Shown here: positions 1-7,552 of the stretch, one piece after another
Layout: each line of letters begins with the position of its first letter
Numbering within the stretch: position 1 is the first letter of the stretch
Assembly (NCBI RefSeq): GCF_014199415.1
Contig: NZ_JACIJN010000001.1
Location: 310,001-374,000, forward strand
Origin: Sphingomonas endophytica
Lineage (GTDB): Bacteria > Pseudomonadota > Alphaproteobacteria > Sphingomonadales > Sphingomonadaceae
Direction: 5' to 3'
DNA length: 64,000 nt
Translations under genes and position numbers: made by a program
The notes under the pieces: model-generated
What the model was told of the DNA's origin: nothing
Seen by the model: the letters and a program-made list of their open reading frames with translations, nothing else
Database searches by the model: none

Positions 1-2
1 CT

Positions 3-266
3 CTTTATGCTAAAGACAAAATGTTCTCTGCCATAAATTGGAAGGGTCGTCACAAGAAGATGCTGGCGATACTTGTTGTTGACGGCGAGTGGACATCAGA
101 AACCCTGAGGGTGATGGCGAACGTGTTTGATTACGTCGTCCCACTTCGACACGTTAATGATCTAGCGAAGTCAATTGCCGAGTACCTTGCGGGAGATCGT
201 AGCAAGTTGAAATGGCTAATCGAGTTCTCAATAAAACCAGCTGGTAGCTCAGGATCATTACAGTAG
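3..266 (+). CDS. C-terminal part of an unrecognised mobile-element protein
   Basis: The reading frame is open to the left edge, so this is probably the 3' end of a longer gene; an internal ATG at 21 would give 81 residues. The protein mixes hydrophobic strands (MLAILVVDGEW, VFDYVVPLRHV) with an amphipathic helix, as in a small alpha/beta domain, and ends in a polar tail. I do not recognise the family. It is the only rightward gene in the element and converges on the resolvase gene. A cargo or defence gene is possible but not shown. Confidence 0.45.
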   Translation, partial: LYAKDKMFSAINWKGRHKKMLAILVVDGEWTSETLRVMANVFDYVVPLRHVNDLAKSIAEYLAGDRSKLKWLIEFSIKPAGSSGSLQ

Positions 267-385
267 GGCTTTGGGCGAAGGCGTAAGGAAGAGCGCCACT
301 CGATTTCGAAATCGCCAGCGCGGGGGTATTTTCTGGGGACCTGTTGAGGTCGATGCACTATTAAGGTATATTGCCTTGACCTCAG

Positions 386-976
386 TCACTGCGTCACTGA
401 ACAGTTTTTCTTTTCTATGCGCTGGATTGCGGCGCGGCTCACCCCATACTGCTTAGCCAACATGCCGAGGGACGCGCCCTGTGCGCGGCCTTCGATCACC
501 GCTCGTTGCTGATCCGGGGCTAGAGTGGACGGACGCCCTAACGCCTTCCCCTGCGCCTTTGCGCGCGACAAGCCGGCTTGCGTACGTTCGACCAGCAAGT
601 CGCGCTCGAACTCGGCGACAGCCGACAGCACGCCCATCGTCATCTTGCCCGCTGCGCTGGTGAGGTCCACACCGCCAAGGGCGAGACAATGCACTCGCAC
701 GCCGATCGCTGCCAGCGCCTCCACGGTGGCGCGCACATCCGTCGCATTGCGCCCCAAACGGTCCAGCTTCGTCACGATCAGCACGTCGCCATCCTCAAGG
801 CGATCGACCAGCTTCGCGAAGCCCGCGCGTTCCATGGCGGCGACCGAACCCGACACGGTTTCGGCGATCACCCGGCGCGGTTCAATCGCAAAGGCCGCCG
901 CCTCAATCTCACGGATCTGATTGTCGGTGGTTTGCTCGGCGGTGCTGACGCGGCAGTAAGCGAATGTTCGGGCCAC
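386..976 (-). CDS. Serine recombinase (resolvase/invertase family)
   Basis: 196-residue small serine recombinase. The catalytic N-terminal motif YCRVSTAEQTTDNQ carries the nucleophilic Ser, followed by TKLDRLGRNATD and GVLSAVAEFERDLLVERT, the usual resolvase core and E-helix. A C-terminal helix-turn-helix of about 45 residues (SLGMLAKQYGVSRAAIQRI) gives DNA binding. Length fits Tn3-type resolvases. The start is GTG at 974-976, preceded by AGGAG at suitable spacing. Upstream DNA (989-1093) has repeated half-sites of TGTATCGGAA type that could be its res or inversion site. No transposase is visible nearby, so it may resolve element dimers or invert DNA. Confidence 0.88.
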   Translation of the reverse strand: MARTFAYCRVSTAEQTTDNQIREIEAAAFAIEPRRVIAETVSGSVAAMERAGFAKLVDRLEDGDVLIVTKLDRLGRNATDVRATVEALAAIGVRVHCLALGGVDLTSAAGKMTMGVLSAVAEFERDLLVERTQAGLSRAKAQGKALGRPSTLAPDQQRAVIEGRAQGASLGMLAKQYGVSRAAIQRIEKKNCSVTQ

Positions 977-988
977 GAGAACGACTCC

Positions 989-1093
989 TGTATCGAAAGC
1001 GTATCTCGGAACTAGCAGTGTACCGGAACTATCGTCAACCTATATTCCGATACATGTGGTGCATCTGGCACGTAACCGGTCGTTTCCGATACA
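989..1093. repeat. Res-like cluster of TGTATCGGAA half-sites
   Basis: Related 10-mers occur as TGTATCGAAA (989-998), CGTATCTCGGAA (1000-1011), TGTACCGGAA (1019-1028) and, inverted, TTCCGATACA at 1045-1054 and again at 1084-1093. Paired inverted half-sites just upstream of a serine recombinase gene are the expected form of a res or crossover site. The 977-1262 gap holds no other convincing feature. Functional assignment is inference. Confidence 0.55.
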
Positions 1094-1262
1094 GGCGTGG
1101 TCGCCGTTGTGGGTCGGGTGCGGGATAGCTGCCAGCAGTATATGGCTGGTGCGACACGGTGGAAACAATTGGCGCGGCCTTCCCGCGACGCGGAGCCCGG
1201 CCCGCCATGAACTCCGGGGTGGGTTGGAGCGGCGGGCTAAAGGCGGCACGGTTGCATTTCTG

Positions 1263-2234
1263 CTACACGGCTATCTTGAAGGCTTCACGCAAGTCGACAA
1301 CTCGCTTTGCATCTATCTTGTTCTCAAACTTCTCGATGAGCCTCAGGTAGAACCGCGAAACGTCACTGTCGCTTCCTATCCAAGAAATCTGCCGATTGGT
1401 CTCGCCGGCTGTCAATATGCGATCCGCATCTGACCATGTAAGCGCGTCGAACAAGGCCTCTAGCTTTGCAATCGCTGCATGCGTTGTGGCGAAAGCCGCA
1501 GAATTTTCTAGACTGTCGACTGCGGCATGCCTCTCAACATCAGTGGCAAGATTGACGCTCGGGAAATGGCTATTTAAAAACGGCCGCAGTTCTTCATGGA
1601 GATACAGCGTTCCGGTCTTAGCTCTGCTCCACTCAGTCTTGAGGAAGTAGTGTGGCTGGGTAGCACTGAGAGGCGAGGCGAAATCGCCGTCCTTTGAAAT
1701 GACGTGAAGGTCACTTCCCTCGGGCACACCGGCGAGTAACGCCTCCCAATTTATTTGGTCCCCGTGAGATTCCTTCTTGCCCGGCGGGTTCCCGACAATC
1801 CTACGCTTCTTCGCCGCCTCGATTATCTCGGACGTCGTGATTATCAAGTTGGCCTCAGCGATGAGATTGTCAAATGTTCTATCAGCGGCGAGCTGTCGGC
1901 TTTCCGCATCAGCTCTTGCCTTCTTGAGCAGCGCATCCCTAGCTCTTTGAAGGCCTTTCGATGCCTCACTGTACTCTTTTGCTTCGTTATACGCAGACAT
2001 ATATCGGGGGACACCCGGGCTCTTTCCGCCCTTCTCGAACTCTCGCGTCGACTCGGCGATCTTAGCCTCCCGATTTCGCTCGAACTCGTAGACGACTTGG
2101 TCCGGCACGTGCAAAATTAGCTTTTTAGCCTTCGCGAGCTCCGAAACTATTTTGAGCGCCTCGACATCATCTTTTGTATAGGCATAAAAGGCAAGAAAGA
2201 CATTCGTATCGATAAAAATGTGCTCTGCTGCCAT
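1263..2234 (-). CDS. PIN-domain protein (putative RNase, DUF4935-like)
   Basis: 323 residues from the ATG at 2232-2234; a longer frame would overlap the neighbouring gene. The N-terminus (IFIDTNVFLAFY) has the first PIN-domain aspartate, a conserved acidic residue follows in VVYEFERNRE, and VISKDGDFAS supplies the late acidic cluster. This is the layout of PIN-fold metal-dependent RNases with a long helical insert, as in DUF4935 proteins. The C-terminal third is not recognised. Codon use is more AT-rich than the capsid genes, suggesting separate acquisition. No small antitoxin gene is evident next to it. It could be a toxin or anti-phage cargo; that role is inferred. Confidence 0.7.
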   Translation of the reverse strand: MAAEHIFIDTNVFLAFYAYTKDDVEALKIVSELAKAKKLILHVPDQVVYEFERNREAKIAESTREFEKGGKSPGVPRYMSAYNEAKEYSEASKGLQRARDALLKKARADAESRQLAADRTFDNLIAEANLIITTSEIIEAAKKRRIVGNPPGKKESHGDQINWEALLAGVPEGSDLHVISKDGDFASPLSATQPHYFLKTEWSRAKTGTLYLHEELRPFLNSHFPSVNLATDVERHAAVDSLENSAAFATTHAAIAKLEALFDALTWSDADRILTAGETNRQISWIGSDSDVSRFYLRLIEKFENKIDAKRVVDLREAFKIAV

Positions 2235-2268
2235 TTTGCCCCGCCCATAATTTGGTTGATAAGGGAGG

Positions 2269-2670
2269 CTAACTGATCCCAGCATTGACTTCAATCAGCG
2301 CTGCACCGAAATCATCCATTCCTGCGCTGTCCCGCTTGGACACGTCGCGACTCTTTTTCGCCAGTCCAAGCTTGATGAGGTTGGCACCTAGCAGCGTCAC
2401 GTTACGGCGGTAGTTTTCCTGATCGACAGCCTTGCTTGCCAGCAAATCCGCAGTCGCCTGTTCGCACAGCATCGCGAGCGTCGCTGTGTTCATGAGCAAC
2501 AGGCGCTCCGAGGCAGACGGGTTGCGTCCAAGCTGGTCCGCTAATTCAAGCCCGATCGACCGGAAGCGCTTAGCCTCCATAGTGCGCCCGTCGATCTTGC
2601 GACCAGCGACGTTCATGTCGAACGTGATCGCCTCAATGGACACGTTCACCTCCGCCGCGTGAGCGAACAC
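2269..2670 (-). CDS. Hypothetical element protein
   Basis: 133 residues, mostly helical and polar, with no family I recognise. It overlaps the end of the upstream gene (stop at 2633) by 38 bp if the ATG at 2670 is used; an in-frame GTG at 2643 would reduce this to 11 bp. Tight packing with the head genes suggests co-transcription with them. A helical region around residues 35-75 (LELADQLG...LLLMNTATLAML) might mediate oligomerisation. Confidence 0.6.
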   Translation of the reverse strand: MFAHAAEVNVSIEAITFDMNVAGRKIDGRTMEAKRFRSIGLELADQLGRNPSASERLLLMNTATLAMLCEQATADLLASKAVDQENYRRNVTLLGANLIKLGLAKKSRDVSKRDSAGMDDFGAALIEVNAGIS

Positions 2671-2962
2671 GCTTTTTTAGCTTCACGGTCTGCGCCAGCT
2701 CCTCCTCAACATACGCGAGCACGCCGGATTGAACGCAATCAGGGTCAAGGCCGGCGTAGAGGCAAACCTCCTTGAAATCGTCGCCAGCCTCGCGAAACCA
2801 TTCGAGCGCTTGCTTCTGAGACTTGGCACCCCGGCGGCGATCGTCACCCGCTTGAAGCCGGCCCACGGCTTCGCGGACAGCGCTCAAGATGACGCTTACA
2901 AACAAGCGCTGCTCGCCGGTCATCTGCTCACAAGGATGTTCTGCACGGTCGATCTGGATCAT
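2633..2962 (-). CDS. Small hypothetical phage-type protein
   Basis: 109 residues with the pattern ALEWFREAGDDFKEVCLYAGLDPDCV near the middle, a helix-turn-helix-like pattern often seen in short prophage proteins. The C-terminus is strongly basic (KLKKRVRSRGGG), suggesting nucleic-acid contact. It overlaps the head-morphogenesis stop by 4 bp (2959-2962), implying translational coupling. A regulatory or small-terminase-like role is possible but unsupported. Confidence 0.6.
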   Translation of the reverse strand: MIQIDRAEHPCEQMTGEQRLFVSVILSAVREAVGRLQAGDDRRRGAKSQKQALEWFREAGDDFKEVCLYAGLDPDCVQSGVLAYVEEELAQTVKLKKRVRSRGGGERVH

Positions 2963-3942
2963 GCCGCGTTCCTCAGAAACGCCTTACACCGACAACCGGG
3001 TTCAAGGGGCGGCATGAAGCATGGTCCCAGCGGCGTCGCAAACGGCTGGTTGAGGGGCACGCCAGCACGGTTCATTCCCGGCACCTGCGCATGCGCAAGG
3101 CGGACACGTTCGTCACCAGCGGTGCGCCAGTAGCGGCGTTGGTCGGCGGGCAGCGCGCCGAACCGTTGCGCGATCTGCCAGCCAGTGAGCTTTGCGGCTT
3201 CGGCGATCTGGTGCGCAGCGTTGCCGGCGACGGCTTTGGTGCGCGCGTGCCGCAGTGCCTTGGCGTGACGATCCAGTAGCTTCTCAGCTTGGTCCGAGTT
3301 GATGCCGGTTCGCAGTGCCTTAGCGAGCATCTGGCGCTGTGCGGCGGTGATGCTGCCCCGTGTGGCGGCGAGGATTGTGTCAGCGTCCCAAGAGGCACTG
3401 GTGGCGCGGACGATCAGGGCTTCGCGGAGCACGTGGAGCGAGCGAGCTTGCGCGAGCGACAGGCCGACGACACGCCGTAGCTGGGCCGCGCGGCTGGCGG
3501 TGTTACCGCGTACGGTGAGCATCCGTTCGGCGGTCTCGCGAAGCGCTAGCGCGCTTTCGTGAAGGTAGGCCGCGCGGAACGAGCGAATGGCGCTGTCGCG
3601 GGCTGCTACGGCGTCTGCCGCACTCGTATTTGCAACGTGGCGGGCCTGTGCGGCAGCGAGGGCCGCGACGGCAGCGAAGAAAGACGCGAGCGCCACCAGC
3701 CCGCCGCCAGCTTCCAGCGCGTCACCAAGCGAGCCTTGTTCGGGATCGTCGGTGCCGATGAAGGTGGCGAGCTGGTCGGCGTAATGGTCGCGGGCGTCCG
3801 GGCCTTCCTCATCGGCGTTCGCCATGAGCGCCGCGAGCATCGTGGCATCCCACATAACCAGCACGTCATTGATCGCGGCGTCGATCGCCCCTTGCAGCTC
3901 CGCTTCCTGCCGTGCGGTGAGCTGGTCAATCTGGTCGATCAC
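2959..3942 (-). CDS. Phage head morphogenesis protein (SPP1 gp7 / Mu gpF-like)
   Basis: 327 residues. The C-terminal domain (about residues 265-325) carries the family signature: YWRTAGDERVRLAHAQVPGM, then a Pro-rich stretch and PPLEPGCRCKAFLR with paired cysteines. The N-terminal two thirds is Ala-rich and helical. In related phages this minor protein is packaged with the head or helps its assembly. It overlaps the connector-like gene upstream by 4 bp. In most phages it follows portal directly; here it lies after the capsid and connector genes. Confidence 0.82.
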   Translation of the reverse strand: MIDQIDQLTARQEAELQGAIDAAINDVLVMWDATMLAALMANADEEGPDARDHYADQLATFIGTDDPEQGSLGDALEAGGGLVALASFFAAVAALAAAQARHVANTSAADAVAARDSAIRSFRAAYLHESALALRETAERMLTVRGNTASRAAQLRRVVGLSLAQARSLHVLREALIVRATSASWDADTILAATRGSITAAQRQMLAKALRTGINSDQAEKLLDRHAKALRHARTKAVAGNAAHQIAEAAKLTGWQIAQRFGALPADQRRYWRTAGDERVRLAHAQVPGMNRAGVPLNQPFATPLGPCFMPPLEPGCRCKAFLRNAA

Positions 3943-4421
3943 AGTAGCACCTCCGCGACGTTGGCGGACGATGCACGCAAATGGGGCTCGATCAGCCGGC
4001 GAACATGCTTCGGCAGCTCGTCGGCGATCGTGGGGAAATACATAGTCATGCTGTCACCCAGCATCCGCTGCATGACCGGGGCGCTGGATAGCTGCCCCTG
4101 CGTCAGAAGATAAATTGCCAGCTCGACAGATGCCGCGACGATTGCGGGCGGCGTTTCAGCCGTGAGCGGGTAACCATGCGGGCAACGATCGGACACGCGG
4201 GGCCACGCTAGCGATTGAGTAGCCGCGACCGCCCGTCCCTGCCAACGCATACGGTCCAGCAACGACGTGGCGGTGATAAGGGCTTGCGCCTGCGCCAGCG
4301 AGGTAGCGCCGCTCCATGCGCTGGAAAACAGCCGCGTGGCTGCGATCTCGTGAGCTTCGGCGAAGCTAGCATAGGAGTTCACCCCGGCGATAATCGTCCA
4401 GGCGGGTGCGGTATCGGTCAC
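3939..4421 (-). CDS. Head-tail connector-like protein (DnaT-like family of phages)
   Basis: 160 residues. The start NSYASFAEAHEIAATR and the centre (helix with SLLDRMRWQGR, then SLAWPRV) match the common phage neck protein family often labelled DnaT-like ssDNA-binding; structurally these are gp6/gp15-type adaptor proteins. It would join the portal ring to the next connector. It overlaps the preceding gene by 4 bp (4418-4421) and the next by 4 bp. The DnaT label is historical and probably does not describe its function. Confidence 0.7.
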   Translation of the reverse strand: MTDTAPAWTIIAGVNSYASFAEAHEIAATRLFSSAWSGATSLAQAQALITATSLLDRMRWQGRAVAATQSLAWPRVSDRCPHGYPLTAETPPAIVAASVELAIYLLTQGQLSSAPVMQRMLGDSMTMYFPTIADELPKHVRRLIEPHLRASSANVAEVLL

Positions 4422-4738
4422 GTCAAATATACCTTGTGGAGAATGCCACCGAGAAGCGTGCGCAGCTCAAAGCGGGCAACCCTGATCTGGTCGCCGCCGG
4501 GCAGTTCGAACGTTTCACCGATGATGATCGGATGGGGGTGGTTGATGAGCCACACAACCGCGGTCGCGTCGGGCATAGCCTCGCGCGACGCCTGTCCTAG
4601 CAATTTGCCGGGGCTGTAGGTGACACGCGCGCGGTGCTCGGTGAACTCACCTTCCTGTGACTTGCCGAACACGTCGCGCTTGCCCGCATGAAGCTGGCGC
4701 ACGGTGTCGGTCATCATAGGCAGCAGGTCGGCAAGCAT
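4418..4738 (-). CDS. Putative head-closure/stopper protein
   Basis: 106 residues, beta-rich in the second half (TAVVWLINHPHPI, ETFELPGGDQIRVARFEL), as in small phage stopper or head-closure proteins. Position just downstream of the capsid gene and 4 bp overlapped with the adaptor-like gene supports a connector role. Family membership is inferred from context more than from a motif. Confidence 0.6.
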   Translation of the reverse strand: MLADLLPMMTDTVRQLHAGKRDVFGKSQEGEFTEHRARVTYSPGKLLGQASREAMPDATAVVWLINHPHPIIIGETFELPGGDQIRVARFELRTLLGGILHKVYLT

Positions 4739-4945
4739 CGAACACCTTGGAATGAGGACGCCAGCCGCGCGCCTAGGATTAGGAGAGAAGACGCCGCTGG
4801 CAGTCGGGGTTTTTCATGCGCGGGCACTCACCGACTAATCCCGCTCCGGTATCGCACCGGCCCTTGCCCTCCTCTCGACGCGCGGCGGACAACCTTTCCA
4901 GCGCCGAGAGTGTGTGAGGAGGTTCTGTTGTCCGCCGGGGTGAGC

Positions 4946-5845
4946 TTATGCCGCCTTGATGCCCTTGAGGCGGGCTGCGGCCTTCGGATGCTTGATGACG
5001 AAGCCGGAATACCACTCCGTACGCGTACGCAGCGCCGGCTTGTCATCCACCTCGCCGAGGTCACGCGCTTCGATCGGCTTCGTCTGGATGCCGTGTAGGG
5101 TGTCTGCGCCAAAGCGGACGGCGTAGATGCTGGTCGTGGCGGTGGCGGTGCCCTGCGCCTCATCGAACGCCAGAATATCCGCGCCGGTCTCATCTTCCTC
5201 GATCAGGCCGAATGGCACGCCAGCATAGCCGTCCAGCTCGCGGCCGAGTTGGTCCGTGCTGATGGTAAGTGCGTTCACCGATCGCGCGAGCTGGCGCGCC
5301 TTGCGACGAACGGTCTTGTTCATGAGCAACAGAGAGGGCGTGCCCCGCACTGCATCGACCAGCTCGTCCAGCATCTCCAGCGTCAGCACGTTTCCGTTCG
5401 TGCCCGCCGACAGAACCTGCGCCCCAGTAAGCCGGCGGTTCAGGCCGTCGAACTCCTTCGGGTTCTTCGACGTATCGCCGTCGAAGAACGTGCGCAGCCA
5501 CGTGAGCGTCGCCGCCTTCGCCTTCATGCCGTCGTGGATCGCGCGAGTGTCGTTGTTGCCGGTCTGCATCGCGATTTGGGCGACGTCAAAATCGCTGTCG
5601 CCGCCGAGGATCGTGAGCGTTTCCGTGAGCGGGTTCACGACGCCAGTAGACTCTACATAGCCCTCGTTGAAGCCACGGAACGCCACGCCGGGGAGCGACT
5701 GTTCGCGGTTGTAGGTGTAGGCGTTGCCGGCGATGTTGATGAACGGCAGAGCAGCGAGCACCGGGTTCTCGGTCGCGAAAATCTCAACAATGCCGGACGT
5801 GAGCTGGTCGGGGTTCAGCTTCGCCCATTCCGAAATGGTAAGCAC
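4946..5845 (-). CDS. Major capsid protein
   Basis: 299 residues. Phage major-capsid features include an N-terminal helix (LNPDQLTSGIVEIFATENPVL), a central domain with GNVLTLEMLDELVDAVRG and LLLMNKTVRRKARQL, and a C-terminal beta segment ending in TRTEWYSGFVIKHPKAAARL. It forms the HK97-fold shell. It follows a 101-residue scaffold-like gene and precedes connector genes, the normal late-gene order. The size suits a capsid without a fused protease or long delta domain. A 207-bp gap (4739-4945) separates it from the next gene. Confidence 0.85.
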   Translation of the reverse strand: MLTISEWAKLNPDQLTSGIVEIFATENPVLAALPFINIAGNAYTYNREQSLPGVAFRGFNEGYVESTGVVNPLTETLTILGGDSDFDVAQIAMQTGNNDTRAIHDGMKAKAATLTWLRTFFDGDTSKNPKEFDGLNRRLTGAQVLSAGTNGNVLTLEMLDELVDAVRGTPSLLLMNKTVRRKARQLARSVNALTISTDQLGRELDGYAGVPFGLIEEDETGADILAFDEAQGTATATTSIYAVRFGADTLHGIQTKPIEARDLGEVDDKPALRTRTEWYSGFVIKHPKAAARLKGIKAA

Positions 5846-5872
5846 TTACGGGTATCCTCTCTAATTATCGTC

Positions 5873-6178
5873 TTAGTTGCGGTAACCGCCAGCCATGCGG
5901 GCGAAGACCGGCAGGGAGGCGGGATCAACGGCAACCGGCGTGATCGCCGGCTTGGCGTTATCGGTCGCGGGCACCGCCGGCTTGGCGTCGAACACGCCGG
6001 TTGCCTTGGCGGTGTGAAACCATGCGAGCTGGTCGGCGGGCGTCAGGCTAGCGGGTATCAGGCCGCGAAGATGCTCCGGCACGGCAGCAAGCACAGTCGA
6101 TGCGGTGTCGGCGAGCTGCGCCTTGAGGGCGGCAAGCTCAGCGATGGCGGGATCGGGGGTCGGGTTCTCGTTTTCCAT
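5873..6178 (-). CDS. Small scaffold-like/capsid assembly protein
   Basis: 101 residues, acidic N-terminus with a helical segment (AIAELAALKAQLADTASTVLA), then a Pro/Ala-rich tail ending in VFARMAGGYRN. Position between portal and major capsid genes, low complexity and helix content fit a minimal scaffolding protein. No protease is seen in the element, so such a scaffold would have to be released or retained without the usual cleavage. Function is inferred from position. Confidence 0.55.
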   Translation of the reverse strand: MENENPTPDPAIAELAALKAQLADTASTVLAAVPEHLRGLIPASLTPADQLAWFHTAKATGVFDAKPAVPATDNAKPAITPVAVDPASLPVFARMAGGYRN

Positions 6179-6186
6179 GTCAGTTC

Positions 6187-7476
6187 CTAGAGAGGCAGCG
6201 CCAGTGCGGCGGCTTCGTCGCGGCGGGATTGAAGTTCGCGCAGCGCGGCGGCGCGATCGGGAAAGCCATCTGGATTGAGGGCCATCAGGGCGTCAGCCGG
6301 AGACCAAAGCCCTAAGTCGATCTTGTCCCGGCTATTCGCGAGCTGTTCGCTCTCGGTGAGCTGGTCCTGCAATTCGGCGAAATCGACCGCTATCGTGGCG
6401 TCATCAGGGATGGTGCCGGGAAGATGCGTGTTCACCACTGCCTTGAGCACCGCGAACAAGCGGGCTTCGGCGATCCGCCACTGTGCGATGTCGTCCAGTC
6501 GCTCCTCACGAAGCTCGATGCGCCCCGCGTGTTTGGCGCTCCCGGACTCCGCCACCTTCGACAGGTCGAACACGTCGCTTCCCACGCCGTGCGTTGCGGC
6601 TGTCTGGCGCAACACAAATTCAATCGCGGAGAGGATCGACGCGATCGGCGAGTTGGGACTGGCGAACCCGAACGTTCCACCTTGAGGCAACGCGATTGCG
6701 CGATCCGGTCCAAATTGCAGAACCTCGTTGGCGCTAATGCCGGTGGCGAACGCTTGCCCATGCGCCTGCGTCTCGACCGATCGCCACAGGTTCGCCAGCG
6801 CGACGTTGACGGCGTCCTGCGCCTCAATCAGGTCATTCCCACCGGGTAGGAAGAACTGGTCATCCGGCAAGCGGTCGAACAGCGACACGAACGGCAGAAC
6901 GCCGTAAGGGTTTGCGTTGCCGGCGTTACCTTCGATCCGGCGCGGCACGCCGCGATAGTTCAGGTGACGATAGCCGGTGGCGGTCCAATCGGAGTAGCTC
7001 ACATCTTCGGCGCGGGTCGCGCCGTGAGTGAGGATGACTCGTTCCGGGTACTCGGGGTCGCTGTAGATCACGTCCAGCACGTTCGGGGTCACGACGTTCA
7101 GCGTCGGCGTGCCGGTCGCATCGTTAAAGCCGACTTGAAGCAAGCCCGTCTTGCATAGCTTCACATACCGCGATGCCTTCTTGAGCACCGCGTCAGCGTT
7201 CATCGCGCGATAGAGCGCGTCCATCGTCGCTTGATCGACGCCGGTAAACACTCGCCGGGGCTGGATGCGATAGGTGTTGGCGCGACGATTAGTGATCGCA
7301 CGCACGACATTGATGCTGAAGACTCGAAACTGATCGGGACGCGACCAGCGGCGAGCGATGAGCTTCAGCGTCTCTTGGGATTGCTCGTCCAAATAATAAC
7401 GAAGGCGGCGCGCGCAATCGTCCTTGCGATCATGCGACGCGGATGCTATCCGAACAGTGTCAGTTGCGAACAGCAC
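6187..7476 (-). CDS. Phage portal protein (SPP1 gp6-like)
   Basis: 429 residues, near the usual portal length. The N-terminal part (RIQPRRVFTGVDQATMDALYRAMNAD) and the middle (NPYGVLPFVSLFDRLPDDQFFLPGGNDLIEAQDAVN, read as separate motifs) are characteristic of SPP1-type portals, where the dodecamer forms the DNA entry ring. A C-terminal helical region (about 340-429) matches the portal crown. The start is GTG at 7474-7476. It lies 76 bp after the terminase stop, in the standard terminase-portal order. Confidence 0.85.
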   Translation of the reverse strand: MLFATDTVRIASASHDRKDDCARRLRYYLDEQSQETLKLIARRWSRPDQFRVFSINVVRAITNRRANTYRIQPRRVFTGVDQATMDALYRAMNADAVLKKASRYVKLCKTGLLQVGFNDATGTPTLNVVTPNVLDVIYSDPEYPERVILTHGATRAEDVSYSDWTATGYRHLNYRGVPRRIEGNAGNANPYGVLPFVSLFDRLPDDQFFLPGGNDLIEAQDAVNVALANLWRSVETQAHGQAFATGISANEVLQFGPDRAIALPQGGTFGFASPNSPIASILSAIEFVLRQTAATHGVGSDVFDLSKVAESGSAKHAGRIELREERLDDIAQWRIAEARLFAVLKAVVNTHLPGTIPDDATIAVDFAELQDQLTESEQLANSRDKIDLGLWSPADALMALNPDGFPDRAAALRELQSRRDEAAALALPL

Positions 7477-7552
7477 CTTTACTCGCCAAGCTCCAAATAG
7501 ACGAAAGTGGTAGTAGTATAACTTGATTCTGCTTGTGAGTCACGAACTTTGT

